A DNA stretch of 64,000 nt. It comes from Muribaculaceae bacterium (lineage in GTDB: Bacteria; Bacteroidota; Bacteroidia; Bacteroidales; Muribaculaceae). Position numbers and translations under genes: made by a program. The stretch is from contig JAFQZK010000003.1 in NCBI GenBank assembly GCA_017405965.1, positions 1 to 64,000 on the forward strand. The letters are read 5' to 3'. A model generated the notes under the pieces. It searched no databases and was not told the DNA's origin. It saw only the letters and a program-made list of their open reading frames with translations. Every line of letters begins with the position of its first letter. The first letter of the stretch is position 1. Positions 15,563 to 23,816 of this stretch are shown here, in pieces.

Positions 15563-17466
15563 TTTAGTTCAATTATTTTATAACAGTTTATTCTCTTCCC
15601 ATCTCTCGTGAGTTTTACTTTCTGGACATGGGCGTACTGGGTGATGTCCGTTGCTTTGGCTGTCTTAATAATTGAAAGACGGTCATATTCAGCCTGGATC
15701 ATCGTTTTTAGTTCGGCATTGGTATATATATCGCCGGTTTTAAGATTAAGGCTCATACCACTGACCTTGGATGCATTGGAGAGCAGCCGTTTAAGATTAG
15801 CCTCGATATATGCTGCCTTTTTTATCTTCTCCGGCCCAAGTTCACGGTAATACTTCTTAAACTCAGTGGGGACAGAAGGTGAGGTTTCTATCATAGGCAG
15901 GACTTCGGAACATCTCTCAACAGCATCGACAATAGCTTTCATCTGGTGCTCAAAGTTGTCGTCCTTAAAGAAATCCTCCCTGAACCTCTGATATTCCTGC
16001 TTAGCCATATCGATAGGATTGAAGCCATTATTGTCTAGAGAATTGAGAACATGTAATTTACTCTTATACTGTTCCATCTTTATCTCTACGGCTCTTAGGT
16101 CAGCGATATAGGCTAGGTCATTACAGATAGCTTTGCCTGAACCCTGACCAATTCTCTCAACGTCAAGATAGCTTTTAGTGTATCTTAATCTGTCCTGAGC
16201 AACCACGAAATTGTCAAGGATGCTGAGGTCCGTGATATCCGATAATTGCTCCACTTGTTTGAGGGTATCATTTCTCTTGTCATTGATTTCCTGGATCATC
16301 TGCTTCTCATCCATTCCCTTCTCGAGACTTGTGTTCTTGTAATAGTAGAATATCTCTTTACGGAATGGGTTGGTCTTGGTTCTACATCTTCCGGCGATCT
16401 GAGGAAGGTCTATCGATATGTCCAATTGCAGGTGCTCTTTGTTGCTGTCTCCGAATACATAGGTCGTTGAACAGTCAGAATAGAAGTCTGTCCCTTCAAA
16501 GCTGCACTTGGTTACGAATGTGAAAGGCTTGTTCATCGTCTTATACTCATCCTCTCCTGGAGCAGCACCGATGGAATGACCTACACTTCTCAAGGATGTC
16601 CTGTTCTTCTTATCTTCGGCACATATTACCAGGGTCTCGGAAGGTTTGAGTTTATTATGGTCTATGACGGTGCAGATATCCCTTACGCTATTCAAGAAGA
16701 AAACCGCTTCAGTCGAGTAGATAGATTCACCGTCCAAAGTGTTGAAAAAGCCTCTCTGCCGGTAATCCTGAATAATCTGATCAATGGCGGATACAGTACT
16801 TCTCATCTTCCTGGGAACTACATCAATATCTTCCTTCATCGACGGGTCCCATTCCAGTGTAACATATTCCATACCACTGAACTCGTCCATAAGATCAAGA
16901 TAGACCATGTTCAAGGGAGTAGCGGATATGTTTACAATCTGGTTGGGAAGGCTGTTAAGGGTATGAAGGAAGTTGATCACAGTGGACCCCTTCATCCTTA
17001 CGTCAGTGAAAATACATGTCCACTCATCCACGACAATAGTAAACCGGTCTAACATGTTCCTGGCCCTCAAAGCATTCAGGACGTTGAAGAGGGAATCGAA
17101 TGTGGATAATATCTTCGGTACTCTAGACTCATAATTGAAAGGGTTAGGGCCACAACTCTGAAGATACTTGTCCATTTCTGCTATTGTTTCGCTCAAATCC
17201 TTGTTCCCGTCACTCCTGTCGAAATAGAACAGTTCCCTCTTAATGTTTTTGTCTTTGAGTTTACTTTTAATGAGGCTTATTCTCGGACTTGCAAGAATGA
17301 CCGGCTTGTTGTTGGTAAGGAAGAATACGGTACATCCACAACCGGTAATACCTTTACTCAGTATGATATGTCCCTCAGGCAAAATGTCACCAAACTCCTT
17401 CCAGGTCGATAGGTGTCGGTATTGGAGAGGGACTTGAATATCTATCTTTTTCATTTCCTTTATCAA
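15559..17466 (-). CDS. Degenerate SF2 helicase-like replication protein
   Basis: The 635-residue protein has a helicase skeleton with altered motifs: SKGITGCGCTVFF in place of a normal Walker A (no GKT/S lysine after the last Gly), IVVDEW as motif II, NISATP as motif III, and QIAGRCR as motif VI. The layout fits SF2 helicases, but loss of the P-loop lysine suggests altered or absent ATP hydrolysis. It is coupled to the primase-like gene downstream and preceded by a GIY-YIG protein. The C-terminal 250 residues are helical and unassigned. Confidence 0.65.
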   Translation of the reverse strand: MIKEMKKIDIQVPLQYRHLSTWKEFGDILPEGHIILSKGITGCGCTVFFLTNNKPVILASPRISLIKSKLKDKNIKRELFYFDRSDGNKDLSETIAEMDKYLQSCGPNPFNYESRVPKILSTFDSLFNVLNALRARNMLDRFTIVVDEWTCIFTDVRMKGSTVINFLHTLNSLPNQIVNISATPLNMVYLDLMDEFSGMEYVTLEWDPSMKEDIDVVPRKMRSTVSAIDQIIQDYRQRGFFNTLDGESIYSTEAVFFLNSVRDICTVIDHNKLKPSETLVICAEDKKNRTSLRSVGHSIGAAPGEDEYKTMNKPFTFVTKCSFEGTDFYSDCSTTYVFGDSNKEHLQLDISIDLPQIAGRCRTKTNPFRKEIFYYYKNTSLEKGMDEKQMIQEINDKRNDTLKQVEQLSDITDLSILDNFVVAQDRLRYTKSYLDVERIGQGSGKAICNDLAYIADLRAVEIKMEQYKSKLHVLNSLDNNGFNPIDMAKQEYQRFREDFFKDDNFEHQMKAIVDAVERCSEVLPMIETSPSVPTEFKKYYRELGPEKIKKAAYIEANLKRLLSNASKVSGMSLNLKTGDIYTNAELKTMIQAEYDRLSIIKTAKATDITQYAHVQKVKLTRDGKRINCYKIIELK

Positions 17467-17483
17467 TTTGTTAGTTTAGAATA

Positions 17484-17520
17484 GGAGGGCCCAAAACTTT
17501 CGCTTCAGACCCCTCCCATC
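17484..17520 (-). terminator. GC-rich hairpin between GIY-YIG and helicase-like genes
   Basis: GGGAGGGG and GCCCTCC on the minus strand form a stem without a strong T tail. It could attenuate transcription into the helicase-like gene or stabilise the upstream message. Confidence 0.45.
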
Positions 17521-17533
17521 TGTTTTTCATTTC

Positions 17534-17953
17534 TTATGCAGCCTTCTCATTAAGATATTTAGATAGGCCATAAGTACTGTTGAATCCTTTATCATCCTTG
17601 TAGGTTTCATAATAGAGAATCCACTTAGCCTCTTCCTCTTTAAGTTTCTTCTTCAATTCTTCAGGAGTATCAGCTACTACTGGCGTTAGAATACCCCAAA
17701 TCCAATCTGAAGGGACAGTGGTATGTCTGATATCTTCTATTTCTTTCCCGCCATATTCCACATTCAAACAGAGCCAGTGATATTGACGAACGACCATGTC
17801 CATTGTCTCTCCGATATACATCATTCCGTTCTTGATGAGGATTCTGACGTAAATATAACCAATACACGCTCCAGTCATTGAAGGGGTGTAATTGCTTATC
17901 TTATCCAACACATCCTGCTTGATGGTGTGTTTCTTTAAATTCTTTTTTGCCAT
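17534..17953 (-). CDS. GIY-YIG domain protein
   Basis: About 139 residues from MAKKNLKK; an ATG three codons earlier, at 17962, is possible. The core reads GYIYVRILIKNGMMYIGET, the GIY and YIG strands, followed by a Q-Y-x-W segment and EEEAKWILYYETYKDDKGF-NST, where Glu and Asn match the catalytic end of the fold. It is probably an endonuclease or a nuclease-derived DNA-binding protein. The start region overlaps the upstream gene by about 50 bases, which is unusual and suggests translational coupling. Confidence 0.65.
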   Translation of the reverse strand: MAKKNLKKHTIKQDVLDKISNYTPSMTGACIGYIYVRILIKNGMMYIGETMDMVVRQYHWLCLNVEYGGKEIEDIRHTTVPSDWIWGILTPVVADTPEELKKKLKEEEAKWILYYETYKDDKGFNSTYGLSKYLNEKAA

Positions 17954-18254
17954 AACTTTCATCCTTTAATTTGTTTTCAGAAAGGTCCTTATGACCCTTC
18001 TTTCTGCTTACCAGGTTCATTGTGATATTTTTTGATTTTAAGAACCTAGTAAATCTTCTGTACGCCTCCCGTTCCTGTTTATGACGAGGGCAGATAGAAG
18101 CAATGTCTTTGAGCTGGATTGTAAACTCGTAACCATTTCCAGTCTCATATGCTTCTCTAAAATCGCTATCATACTGCATTAGCGATTCAATATCTTTTGA
18201 AAAGTAGCGCTCTTCAATTAAAAAATTGTGTAAATACTTTCTTTTGGTATTCAT
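17901..18254 (-). CDS. Small protein, paralogue of the gene at 18699
   Basis: The 117-residue basic protein is of unknown function. Its core (DIESLMQYDSDFREAY, FTIQLKDIASICPRHKQERE, then KSKNITMNLVSRKKG) aligns with the gene at 18699-19037 (DIKRLDAEYGPLTEG, LTVELKHLLVICPRSRRRKD, KGVILTIKSQKG), so the two are paralogues flanking an unrelated ORF. The pattern ICPR plus a basic helix suggests nucleic-acid binding. The last 50 bases overlap the GIY-YIG gene. Confidence 0.55.
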   Translation of the reverse strand: MNTKRKYLHNFLIEERYFSKDIESLMQYDSDFREAYETGNGYEFTIQLKDIASICPRHKQEREAYRRFTRFLKSKNITMNLVSRKKGHKDLSENKLKDESYGKKEFKETHHQAGCVG

Positions 18255-18264
18255 TGGTAAAAAA

Positions 18265-18699
18265 TTAAAATTGTAATTCCATTTCCATACCTCTTGTGTT
18301 GGAATGGGATAATGTCATGCTCTTTATCCTCGACGCATGATTCTGTCTGGCTAGTTTCTTGTAATCCTCGATAATGTCCGGGATATAGAAATAATACAAG
18401 AAACCAGGGAAATGAGCGACCGTCATGCCCAAAGGTGATCGACCCTTTCCCAAGATTAGCCACATCAAAGGTTCTGGTAGGCTTTCTTTTTTGTCCTTGA
18501 AGTCTTTAAGGATGATGGGCCACCAAAACTTTACGCTGTTATTTGCTTCATCGAGAGTAACCTTAAATCCACTGAGGTCTTGCCCGTTAGCAATCGTTTT
18601 CAGCTCATAGTTTACGCTCCATTCAAAATCACCGGGGACTTCATACTCCAAATATCTGAGTTTCCCCATCAGCCAGATCTTTTTGACTTTCTTTTTCAT
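18265..18699 (-). CDS. Hypothetical protein between paralogues
   Basis: The 144-residue, aromatic-rich protein (KFWWPIILKDFKDKKES, FPGFLYYFYIPDIIEDY) has a basic start and is not recognised. It sits in the early part of the replication operon between two paralogous small proteins; its ATG shares a base with the stop of the upstream gene. A role in element replication is inferred from position only. Confidence 0.5.
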   Translation of the reverse strand: MKKKVKKIWLMGKLRYLEYEVPGDFEWSVNYELKTIANGQDLSGFKVTLDEANNSVKFWWPIILKDFKDKKESLPEPLMWLILGKGRSPLGMTVAHFPGFLYYFYIPDIIEDYKKLARQNHASRIKSMTLSHSNTRGMEMELQF

Positions 18700-19037
18700 T
18701 ATCCTTTCTGAGATTTAATAGTTAAGATCACTCCTTTATCACGGAGCAATACTTTCTGGAGCTTCTTGTATGAGTCTTTTCTACGACGAGAACGAGGACA
18801 TATAACCAGTAGATGTTTAAGTTCTACGGTCAAGCTCATCCCCTCGGTCAAAGGTCCATATTCAGCATCCAGTCTCTTGATATCTTCAGTGAGAGGGTTT
18901 TGTTCTACCTCAACCACCGGCGCACTTCTTTCATCATTAGCTTCGGATAGGATCGTGCGTTTATCCTCCCCTCGCTCATCATCCTTTGTTCCCGGCACCC
19001 AAGACGAGAACATGTTTAAAAGTAATTGATATAACAT
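18699..19037 (-). CDS. Small protein, paralogue of the gene at 17901
   Basis: About 112 residues from MLYQLLLNMF; the ATG at 19013 is an alternative, and a GTG frame reaching 19094 seems too long. The N-terminal half is an acidic, variable linker, and the C-terminal half aligns with the 17901-18254 product (ELKHLLVICPRSRRRKDSYK). It is the first gene of the minus-strand replication operon, downstream of the repeat tract at 19129-19326. Function unknown. Confidence 0.5.
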   Translation of the reverse strand: MLYQLLLNMFSSWVPGTKDDERGEDKRTILSEANDERSAPVVEVEQNPLTEDIKRLDAEYGPLTEGMSLTVELKHLLVICPRSRRRKDSYKKLQKVLLRDKGVILTIKSQKG

Positions 19038-19128
19038 AAGATCATATAATGTTAAGGGAATCAGACATTTGAATCCCGTTTTTCGATATTCCACAGTTAT
19101 AAGAAGAAGGGGCTTGTTTCATCCCCAT

Positions 19129-19326
19129 TTTTTCATTTCAGATTGGTAAGGCGGCTATCTCCCTCAAGGATAAGGTTCCCATGCCATCCAAACCCACCTT
19201 TTTTCAATTTCAGAGATAAGGTTCCCAAGTGACCAGAAGAGCGTTTTTCGCGTTTCAGCACATAGGTAAGGCTTCAGGGTCACGAAAACCGCTTTTTCTT
19301 TATTTCAGAGATAGGGGTTCTATGGG
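19129..19326. repeat. Iteron-like degenerate direct repeats
   Basis: Copies of a unit of the form T-run, TTTCAGAGATAAGGTTCCC occur at about 19135, 19208, 19253 and 19303, with an extra AGGATAAGGTTCCCATG at 19168. Copy 19208 and copy 19303 agree best. The tract lies at the head of the primase/helicase operon, where an origin or a replication-control region would be expected. Confidence 0.5.
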
Positions 19327-19505
19327 CCGAGGAGTGCGTTTTTTCGATTTGGGCGATTTTTTAAGGTTTTTGCTGCTCATAGTGCCTGAATATGGCACTG
19401 GGATGGGGTAATTTTGCAGCGGATTACAGATTTGCGTTTTTGTGAGAAATGGGATTGTGTGAAATCATTAGATATGTGAGATGCCCGTTTTTCAAGAAAA
19501 ATGCT
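19327..19505. other. Intergenic, no gene
   Basis: T-rich, low-complexity DNA lies between the repeat tract and the methyltransferase promoter. The short frame overlapping 19229-19411 runs through the repeats and is rejected. Confidence 0.4.
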
Positions 19506-19513
19506 TATCTTTG
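19506..19513 (+). promoter_or_regulatory. -7 box upstream of restriction-modification leader
   Basis: TATCTTTG matches the Bacteroidota TAnnTTTG element. Transcription would start near 19520, just before the palindrome at 19523. Confidence 0.65.
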
Positions 19514-19519
19514 CGTCCG

Positions 19520-19640
19520 GAACAAGAATATTTTATATTCTTGACCTGCGAAAGACCGAGAGTTGAACGATATAACAAACTCCTTTGCGGTTATATAGGC
19601 TTTGGTCGGCCTGCAGGGACTGCATTGGAGTTTGTTTTTT
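19520..19640 (+). ncRNA. Structured leader or small RNA before the methyltransferase gene
   Basis: The leader begins with a perfect 9-base palindrome around TTT (19523-19543). CCTGC (19545) pairs with GCAGG (19613), GACC (19554) with GGTC (19604), and ATATAAC (19570) with GTTATAT (19590). The loop of this last hairpin contains AAACTCC, which can instead pair with GGAGTTT: AACAAACTCC (19574-19583) is perfectly complementary to GGAGTTTGTT (19627-19636), followed by a T run. This gives a terminator versus antiterminator or pseudoknot arrangement, ending 18 bases before the methyltransferase ATG. It could be an attenuator controlling restriction-modification expression, or a short terminated RNA. 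Confidence 0.6.
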
Positions 19641-19657
19641 GAAGATTTAATGATTTA

Positions 19658-20962
19658 ATGAGCCAAGATAAAGCGTTTAATCTATTCGATTTTGGGTTAA
19701 AAAAGGCTGGAAAAATTCAGCTTTTTGATGAGGCCTCGTTGGACTCAGAGGGTAACATTATCCCCTTTGAGACACAAGCTGCGATTGTTTCCCACTATCT
19801 CCAAAATGAGGGAACGGAATTCGACCAAACGTTCCAAGAAAAAGCTCAGCAATTCATTCAACTGTGGTTGAACTGGATCAGGGACAACCGCCAGCAATCC
19901 ACTATCGAACAAAGCATTGTCGCGGATCATTCAGCCCTAGAAACCTATATTTTTAAGGATGTTTATAGCCCGATTTTCAAGGCAGTAGAGAATCCTACAT
20001 TCACATTTATAGATTTATTTGCAGGAATGGGTGGTTTTCGCTTGGCTATGCAGGCTCAGGGAGGTAAATGTGTTTTCTCGTCGGAATGGAACAAATATGC
20101 TCAAAAAACTTATTTTGTGAATTTCGGAGAAGTGCCCTTCGGAGACATCACTAAGGAATCGACTAAACAATATATTCCTCAACAGTTTGACATTCTCTGC
20201 GCTGGTTTCCCATGTCAGCCATTCTCTATTGCTGGCGTCTCAAAAAAGAAAAGTCTTGGCAGAGAAACAGGCTTCAAAGATAAGACACAGGGAACTCTAT
20301 TTTTTGATGTTGCTGACATAATTAGTCGCCATCGTCCAAAAGCGTTTTATTTGGAAAATGTCAAGAACTTAACCTCTCATGATAAAGGTAATACATTTCG
20401 TATTATTTGCGAGACACTGGAAGAGTTGAACTACTCCATCCACTATCAAGTCATGGATGGCCAGGCATACGTTCCGCAACATCGTGAGCGTATTATGATT
20501 GTTGGTTTCGATAGAGAGCGTTACTATGGAGAGGAGTTTTTTCATTTCCCAGTTCAACACGAGGCAAAAAGAACGATTCAAGAAATACTTGACAAGAATC
20601 CTGATCCAAAATATACGTTAAGTGATAAATTGTGGGCATATCTCCAATCCTATGCAGAGAAGCATCGAGCTAAAGGAAATGGATTTGGTTACGGACTTGT
20701 GGACTTGAACGGAATCGCTCGAACTCTAAGTGCTCGTTATTATAAAGATGGATCCGAAATACTCATTCCGCAGGGCGATGGTAAGAATCCTCGGAAGCTA
20801 TCCCCAAGAGAATGTGCTCGTCTTATGGGTTATCCAGATAATTATCGTCTTGACCAAGTATCAGACGTGCAGGCCTATCGCCAATGTGGAAACTCAGTTA
20901 TAGTGCCGTTAATTACTGCTGTATCAGAACAAATTGTAAACACAATTAACGATTATGAGTGA
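19658..20962 (+). CDS. DNA (cytosine-5) methyltransferase of EcoRII-like R-M system
   Basis: The 434-residue enzyme transfers a methyl group from S-adenosylmethionine to C5 of cytosine. Motifs are in order: I FAGMGG (121-126), IV GFPCQPFS with nucleophile Cys186, VI ENV (233-235), VIII QHRER (274-278), and a C-terminal GNSVIVPL (motif X). A roughly 110-residue N-terminal extension precedes motif I, as in Dcm/EcoRII-type enzymes. The gene overlaps the restriction endonuclease gene by eight bases and sits behind a structured leader. Because the partner is EcoRII-like, CCWGG is the likely but unproven site. Confidence 0.9.
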   Translation: MSQDKAFNLFDFGLKKAGKIQLFDEASLDSEGNIIPFETQAAIVSHYLQNEGTEFDQTFQEKAQQFIQLWLNWIRDNRQQSTIEQSIVADHSALETYIFKDVYSPIFKAVENPTFTFIDLFAGMGGFRLAMQAQGGKCVFSSEWNKYAQKTYFVNFGEVPFGDITKESTKQYIPQQFDILCAGFPCQPFSIAGVSKKKSLGRETGFKDKTQGTLFFDVADIISRHRPKAFYLENVKNLTSHDKGNTFRIICETLEELNYSIHYQVMDGQAYVPQHRERIMIVGFDRERYYGEEFFHFPVQHEAKRTIQEILDKNPDPKYTLSDKLWAYLQSYAEKHRAKGNGFGYGLVDLNGIARTLSARYYKDGSEILIPQGDGKNPRKLSPRECARLMGYPDNYRLDQVSDVQAYRQCGNSVIVPLITAVSEQIVNTINDYE

Positions 20963-22145
20963 AATACTGAACTCCGCTATTCAAAGCGTTCAAAAATCAA
21001 AGGCAGCTTGGTGCCGTTTCATTACTGGTAATGACACAGGAACGACTGGTTCACATCAAGCTGGATTTTATATACCGAAATGTGCCTCGGAATTGCTCTT
21101 CGACAAGCCCGGTGTAAAGGGAGAGAACAAAGAAAAATTTGTACAAATTAAGTGGCAGGATGATTTTACCACTGATAGCCGCATGATATACTACGGAAAA
21201 GCTACTCGTAACGAGTATCGTGTCACTCGCTTCGGTCGCAATTTCCCGTTTTTGCAAGACGATAACGTAGGCGATTTGCTTATACTTGCAAAGTTCACTG
21301 AGGAGGACTATGCGGGCTATGTACTTAGTAGCGATGGGGACATCGATGAATTCTTCGCCACATTTAATCTTGCCCCCGGTGAGACAAATCAACTTATAGA
21401 CATTGACGGTATTGCGAAACCTAATGAAATAATTGCAAAACTTTTACAGGAATTCGCTAGTCGTTTTAACTCCTTCCCGGATACGCGTCAGATGGCGCTT
21501 GGTGCAAGGGATTGTTTTAACGAGGCTTTCAGAGTGGACGTCGATGCTCTAAAATCTCATCCTGATGATATACTTTTGCATTGGGTGGATACCGAATATG
21601 ACCTCTTTAAGTGTATGGAGGAAAAAGTCTATGCTGATGTTATCTCTAAACCTTTTCAGAGTTTAGATGATTTTGTTAAGATGGCAAATGAAGTGCTCAA
21701 CCGCCGTAAATCGCGAGCTGGTAAGTCATTAGAGCACCATCTAGCCTGTATCTTCTCTAATAACGAACTGGTTTTTGAAGAACAAGCTATAACTGAAGAT
21801 AACAAGAAGCCTGACTTTCTTTTTCCCAATGCTGAGTGTTACCACAATCTGCTTTTTCCTGCAGATGATCTCGTTGTGCTCGGGGCAAAGACGACATGCA
21901 AAGACCGCTGGCGTCAAGTTCTTACAGAAGCCGACCGTGTGGACGCGAAGTATTTGTTTACACTACAACAAGGAATATCTAAGAATCAGCTCAGAGAGAT
22001 GCATGACTCTCACTTGACATTGGTCGTACCACATCAATACATATCAAGTTTCCCACAAGATTACCAAAGCGAAATTAGCGATTTATCAGGCTTTATTAGA
22101 ATGGTTAAGGAAAAACAAGAAGGACTTCCAAAGTTCTATAGTTGA
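20955..22145 (+). CDS. EcoRII-like type II restriction endonuclease
   Basis: At 396 residues it is close to EcoRII in length and layout: an N-terminal effector-DNA-binding domain (about 1-170), a linker, and a C-terminal PD-(D/E)XK domain with Glu260 (KSLEHHL), Pro286-Asp287 (KKPDFLFP) and Lys312 (VVLGAKTTCKDRWRQV). Such enzymes are type IIE and need two copies of the site. It cleaves unmethylated DNA and is protected by the overlapping methyltransferase. The start lies inside the methyltransferase gene. CCWGG specificity is inferred from family similarity. Confidence 0.85.
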   Translation: MSEILNSAIQSVQKSKAAWCRFITGNDTGTTGSHQAGFYIPKCASELLFDKPGVKGENKEKFVQIKWQDDFTTDSRMIYYGKATRNEYRVTRFGRNFPFLQDDNVGDLLILAKFTEEDYAGYVLSSDGDIDEFFATFNLAPGETNQLIDIDGIAKPNEIIAKLLQEFASRFNSFPDTRQMALGARDCFNEAFRVDVDALKSHPDDILLHWVDTEYDLFKCMEEKVYADVISKPFQSLDDFVKMANEVLNRRKSRAGKSLEHHLACIFSNNELVFEEQAITEDNKKPDFLFPNAECYHNLLFPADDLVVLGAKTTCKDRWRQVLTEADRVDAKYLFTLQQGISKNQLREMHDSHLTLVVPHQYISSFPQDYQSEISDLSGFIRMVKEKQEGLPKFYS

Positions 22146-22154
22146 GTGTAAAAT

Positions 22155-22781
22155 ATGTCAACTAAAGCATATACCAGAACAAATAATCTAACACGATTAG
22201 CGCCATTGGTGTTATTCCTGACTTCTTATATGCCTTTGTTTATACTCATCATAGTGAGACAAACTATAGCAAACTCTGATTATTTAGTCTGGGGAGGTTT
22301 AAACTTCGATGCCCTTTTATGCTTGATAAAGCATTTTGGTATTTCTCTATTGTGCCTTGTGCTGACAATCTTTGGGTTAATCGGGACCTATGTTGTTTTT
22401 GAAAATCTGCAATTAAAAGTTGAAAATGGTTACACAATAAAGACGATAGATGTATCAAGCATGAATGACGAACCACTTGCATATATTGCCACATATGTTA
22501 TTCCATTAATGTTTGAAGATTATAGTAACTTGCCGAACTGCTTAACAATAATAGGCATTTTCTATATTGTTTATCGACTATATGTACGTTCCAAACTACT
22601 TCTTGTAAATCCCATATTAAGTTTGAAATATTCAATTTATAGTTTCCGATATATGGATGGAGATATAGAGCGACAAGGTGTCCTAATTTCTAAAGATAAT
22701 GATATTTTGGAAAGCGACTGCATTAAGGTCTACAATATCGGTTATCAACTTTATTACGGATATAAAAGGGTTTTAATATGA
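22155..22781 (+). CDS. kwaA: Kiwa defence membrane protein KwaA
   Basis: The 208-residue protein has four hydrophobic segments (about 15-35, 55-80, 107-120 and 126-143) and a hydrophilic C-terminus, matching KwaA of the Kiwa anti-phage system in size and topology. Its identity is supported mainly by the next gene, a DUF4868 (KwaB-like) gene, which overlaps it by four bases (ATGA). In Kiwa the membrane protein is thought to sense infection at the envelope. The gene begins nine bases after the restriction endonuclease stop, so both defences may share a transcript. KwaA proteins diverge strongly, so sequence alone is weak evidence. Confidence 0.7.
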   Translation: MSTKAYTRTNNLTRLAPLVLFLTSYMPLFILIIVRQTIANSDYLVWGGLNFDALLCLIKHFGISLLCLVLTIFGLIGTYVVFENLQLKVENGYTIKTIDVSSMNDEPLAYIATYVIPLMFEDYSNLPNCLTIIGIFYIVYRLYVRSKLLLVNPILSLKYSIYSFRYMDGDIERQGVLISKDNDILESDCIKVYNIGYQLYYGYKRVLI

Positions 22782-23779
22782 GAATAATCGATTTATTAGA
22801 AAGCATTAAGAGCTCACAAGAGCAAGATGTCAAATTGTTTTTTGTGACTAGGGCTATTAAAGCAGGGGCCACAAAACGGACTTTAGCAAAAGATAAGTAC
22901 CTTTTTAATGTATATCAAATAGATTGCAACGAAGAGGTTCGATTGTATTTGTATGAGGCGACAATCAACCAACTTGACAAAATAATAAAGAAGAATTATG
23001 AGATGGTTGATTATGACATTCTGTCTGATGAGACAGAGCATCTTTTTACTTATAGCATTCAGAACAAGGTGTTCTCTTTTAATGATGTCGTAACAAATCA
23101 GCTTCAAAAATCAGTTCCAAAGGTAACAAGTATAGCAAGTCTCACTGAAAAAGAAGAAATGTGGGCATATTGCGTGGAGTTTTACAATCCTGAATCGGAA
23201 GATAGAATCTTTACTTTTCGAAAAATCCTTCCAAGTAAAGTTGGTGTAGATGAAAAAGCGAAGAATTCTTTCCGAGCATTTTTTAATACAGAGAGTCAAC
23301 AGCTACGTTTATTAAAAGAAGAAACGGTTAACCTTGATGAACAAATAGATTGTATTTATCATCAGGATACATTCTATGTCATTAAAAAAGCCTACTTTGA
23401 ACAAATTGTTGGTTTACAGGAAGAGTTTAGAGAAAAGGCTCATGAGATTGCTGACAAGATGATTGAAAGTGGACATTTTGTCGGCGGAGATACTTTGAAG
23501 GAATTAATAGATAAAAAGCCATCGACTCACAAGAAATTAATAAAAGTAGAGAAAATAGGAGGTTATAAAAACTTGACTCCCAAAATACTCAAATCAATGA
23601 ATAAAGTCTGCAAGAAATATGGAGAAGAGCTTCCTGTTAGCAATGATAAACTTTCAATCGAGAATGAAGGGGATTTAGATACCATCCTTCGAGCTTTCGG
23701 TGATTATTACAAAATAGGTGAAATAACGGGGAAACCATACGGTACTTTTGCTGGAAAGGAACTTCAAGCCGTTAATTAA
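22778..23779 (+). CDS. kwaB: Kiwa defence protein KwaB (DUF4868)
   Basis: The 333-residue protein has the DUF4868 layout of KwaB: a beta-rich N-terminal region, then MWAYCVEFYN...IFTFRKILPSK, IDCIYHQDTFYVIKKAYFEQI and a helical segment, ending with a conserved-looking GEITGKPYGTFAGKEL. In Kiwa, KwaB acts with the membrane protein KwaA as a DNA-binding effector that blocks phage replication. It is cytoplasmic. The start overlaps the kwaA stop (ATGA). Kiwa is the best fit, on both domain and gene order. Confidence 0.78.
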   Translation: MRIIDLLESIKSSQEQDVKLFFVTRAIKAGATKRTLAKDKYLFNVYQIDCNEEVRLYLYEATINQLDKIIKKNYEMVDYDILSDETEHLFTYSIQNKVFSFNDVVTNQLQKSVPKVTSIASLTEKEEMWAYCVEFYNPESEDRIFTFRKILPSKVGVDEKAKNSFRAFFNTESQQLRLLKEETVNLDEQIDCIYHQDTFYVIKKAYFEQIVGLQEEFREKAHEIADKMIESGHFVGGDTLKELIDKKPSTHKKLIKVEKIGGYKNLTPKILKSMNKVCKKYGEELPVSNDKLSIENEGDLDTILRAFGDYYKIGEITGKPYGTFAGKELQAVN

Positions 23780-23816
23780 ACGGATTTATTAGGTTAAATT
23801 TTTTGTCTTTTAGATC

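Noticed and set aside
19129-19326. CRISPR array
   Set aside because: Repeats are degenerate, spacing varies from 45 to 73 bases and there are no cas genes; iteron-like is a better description.
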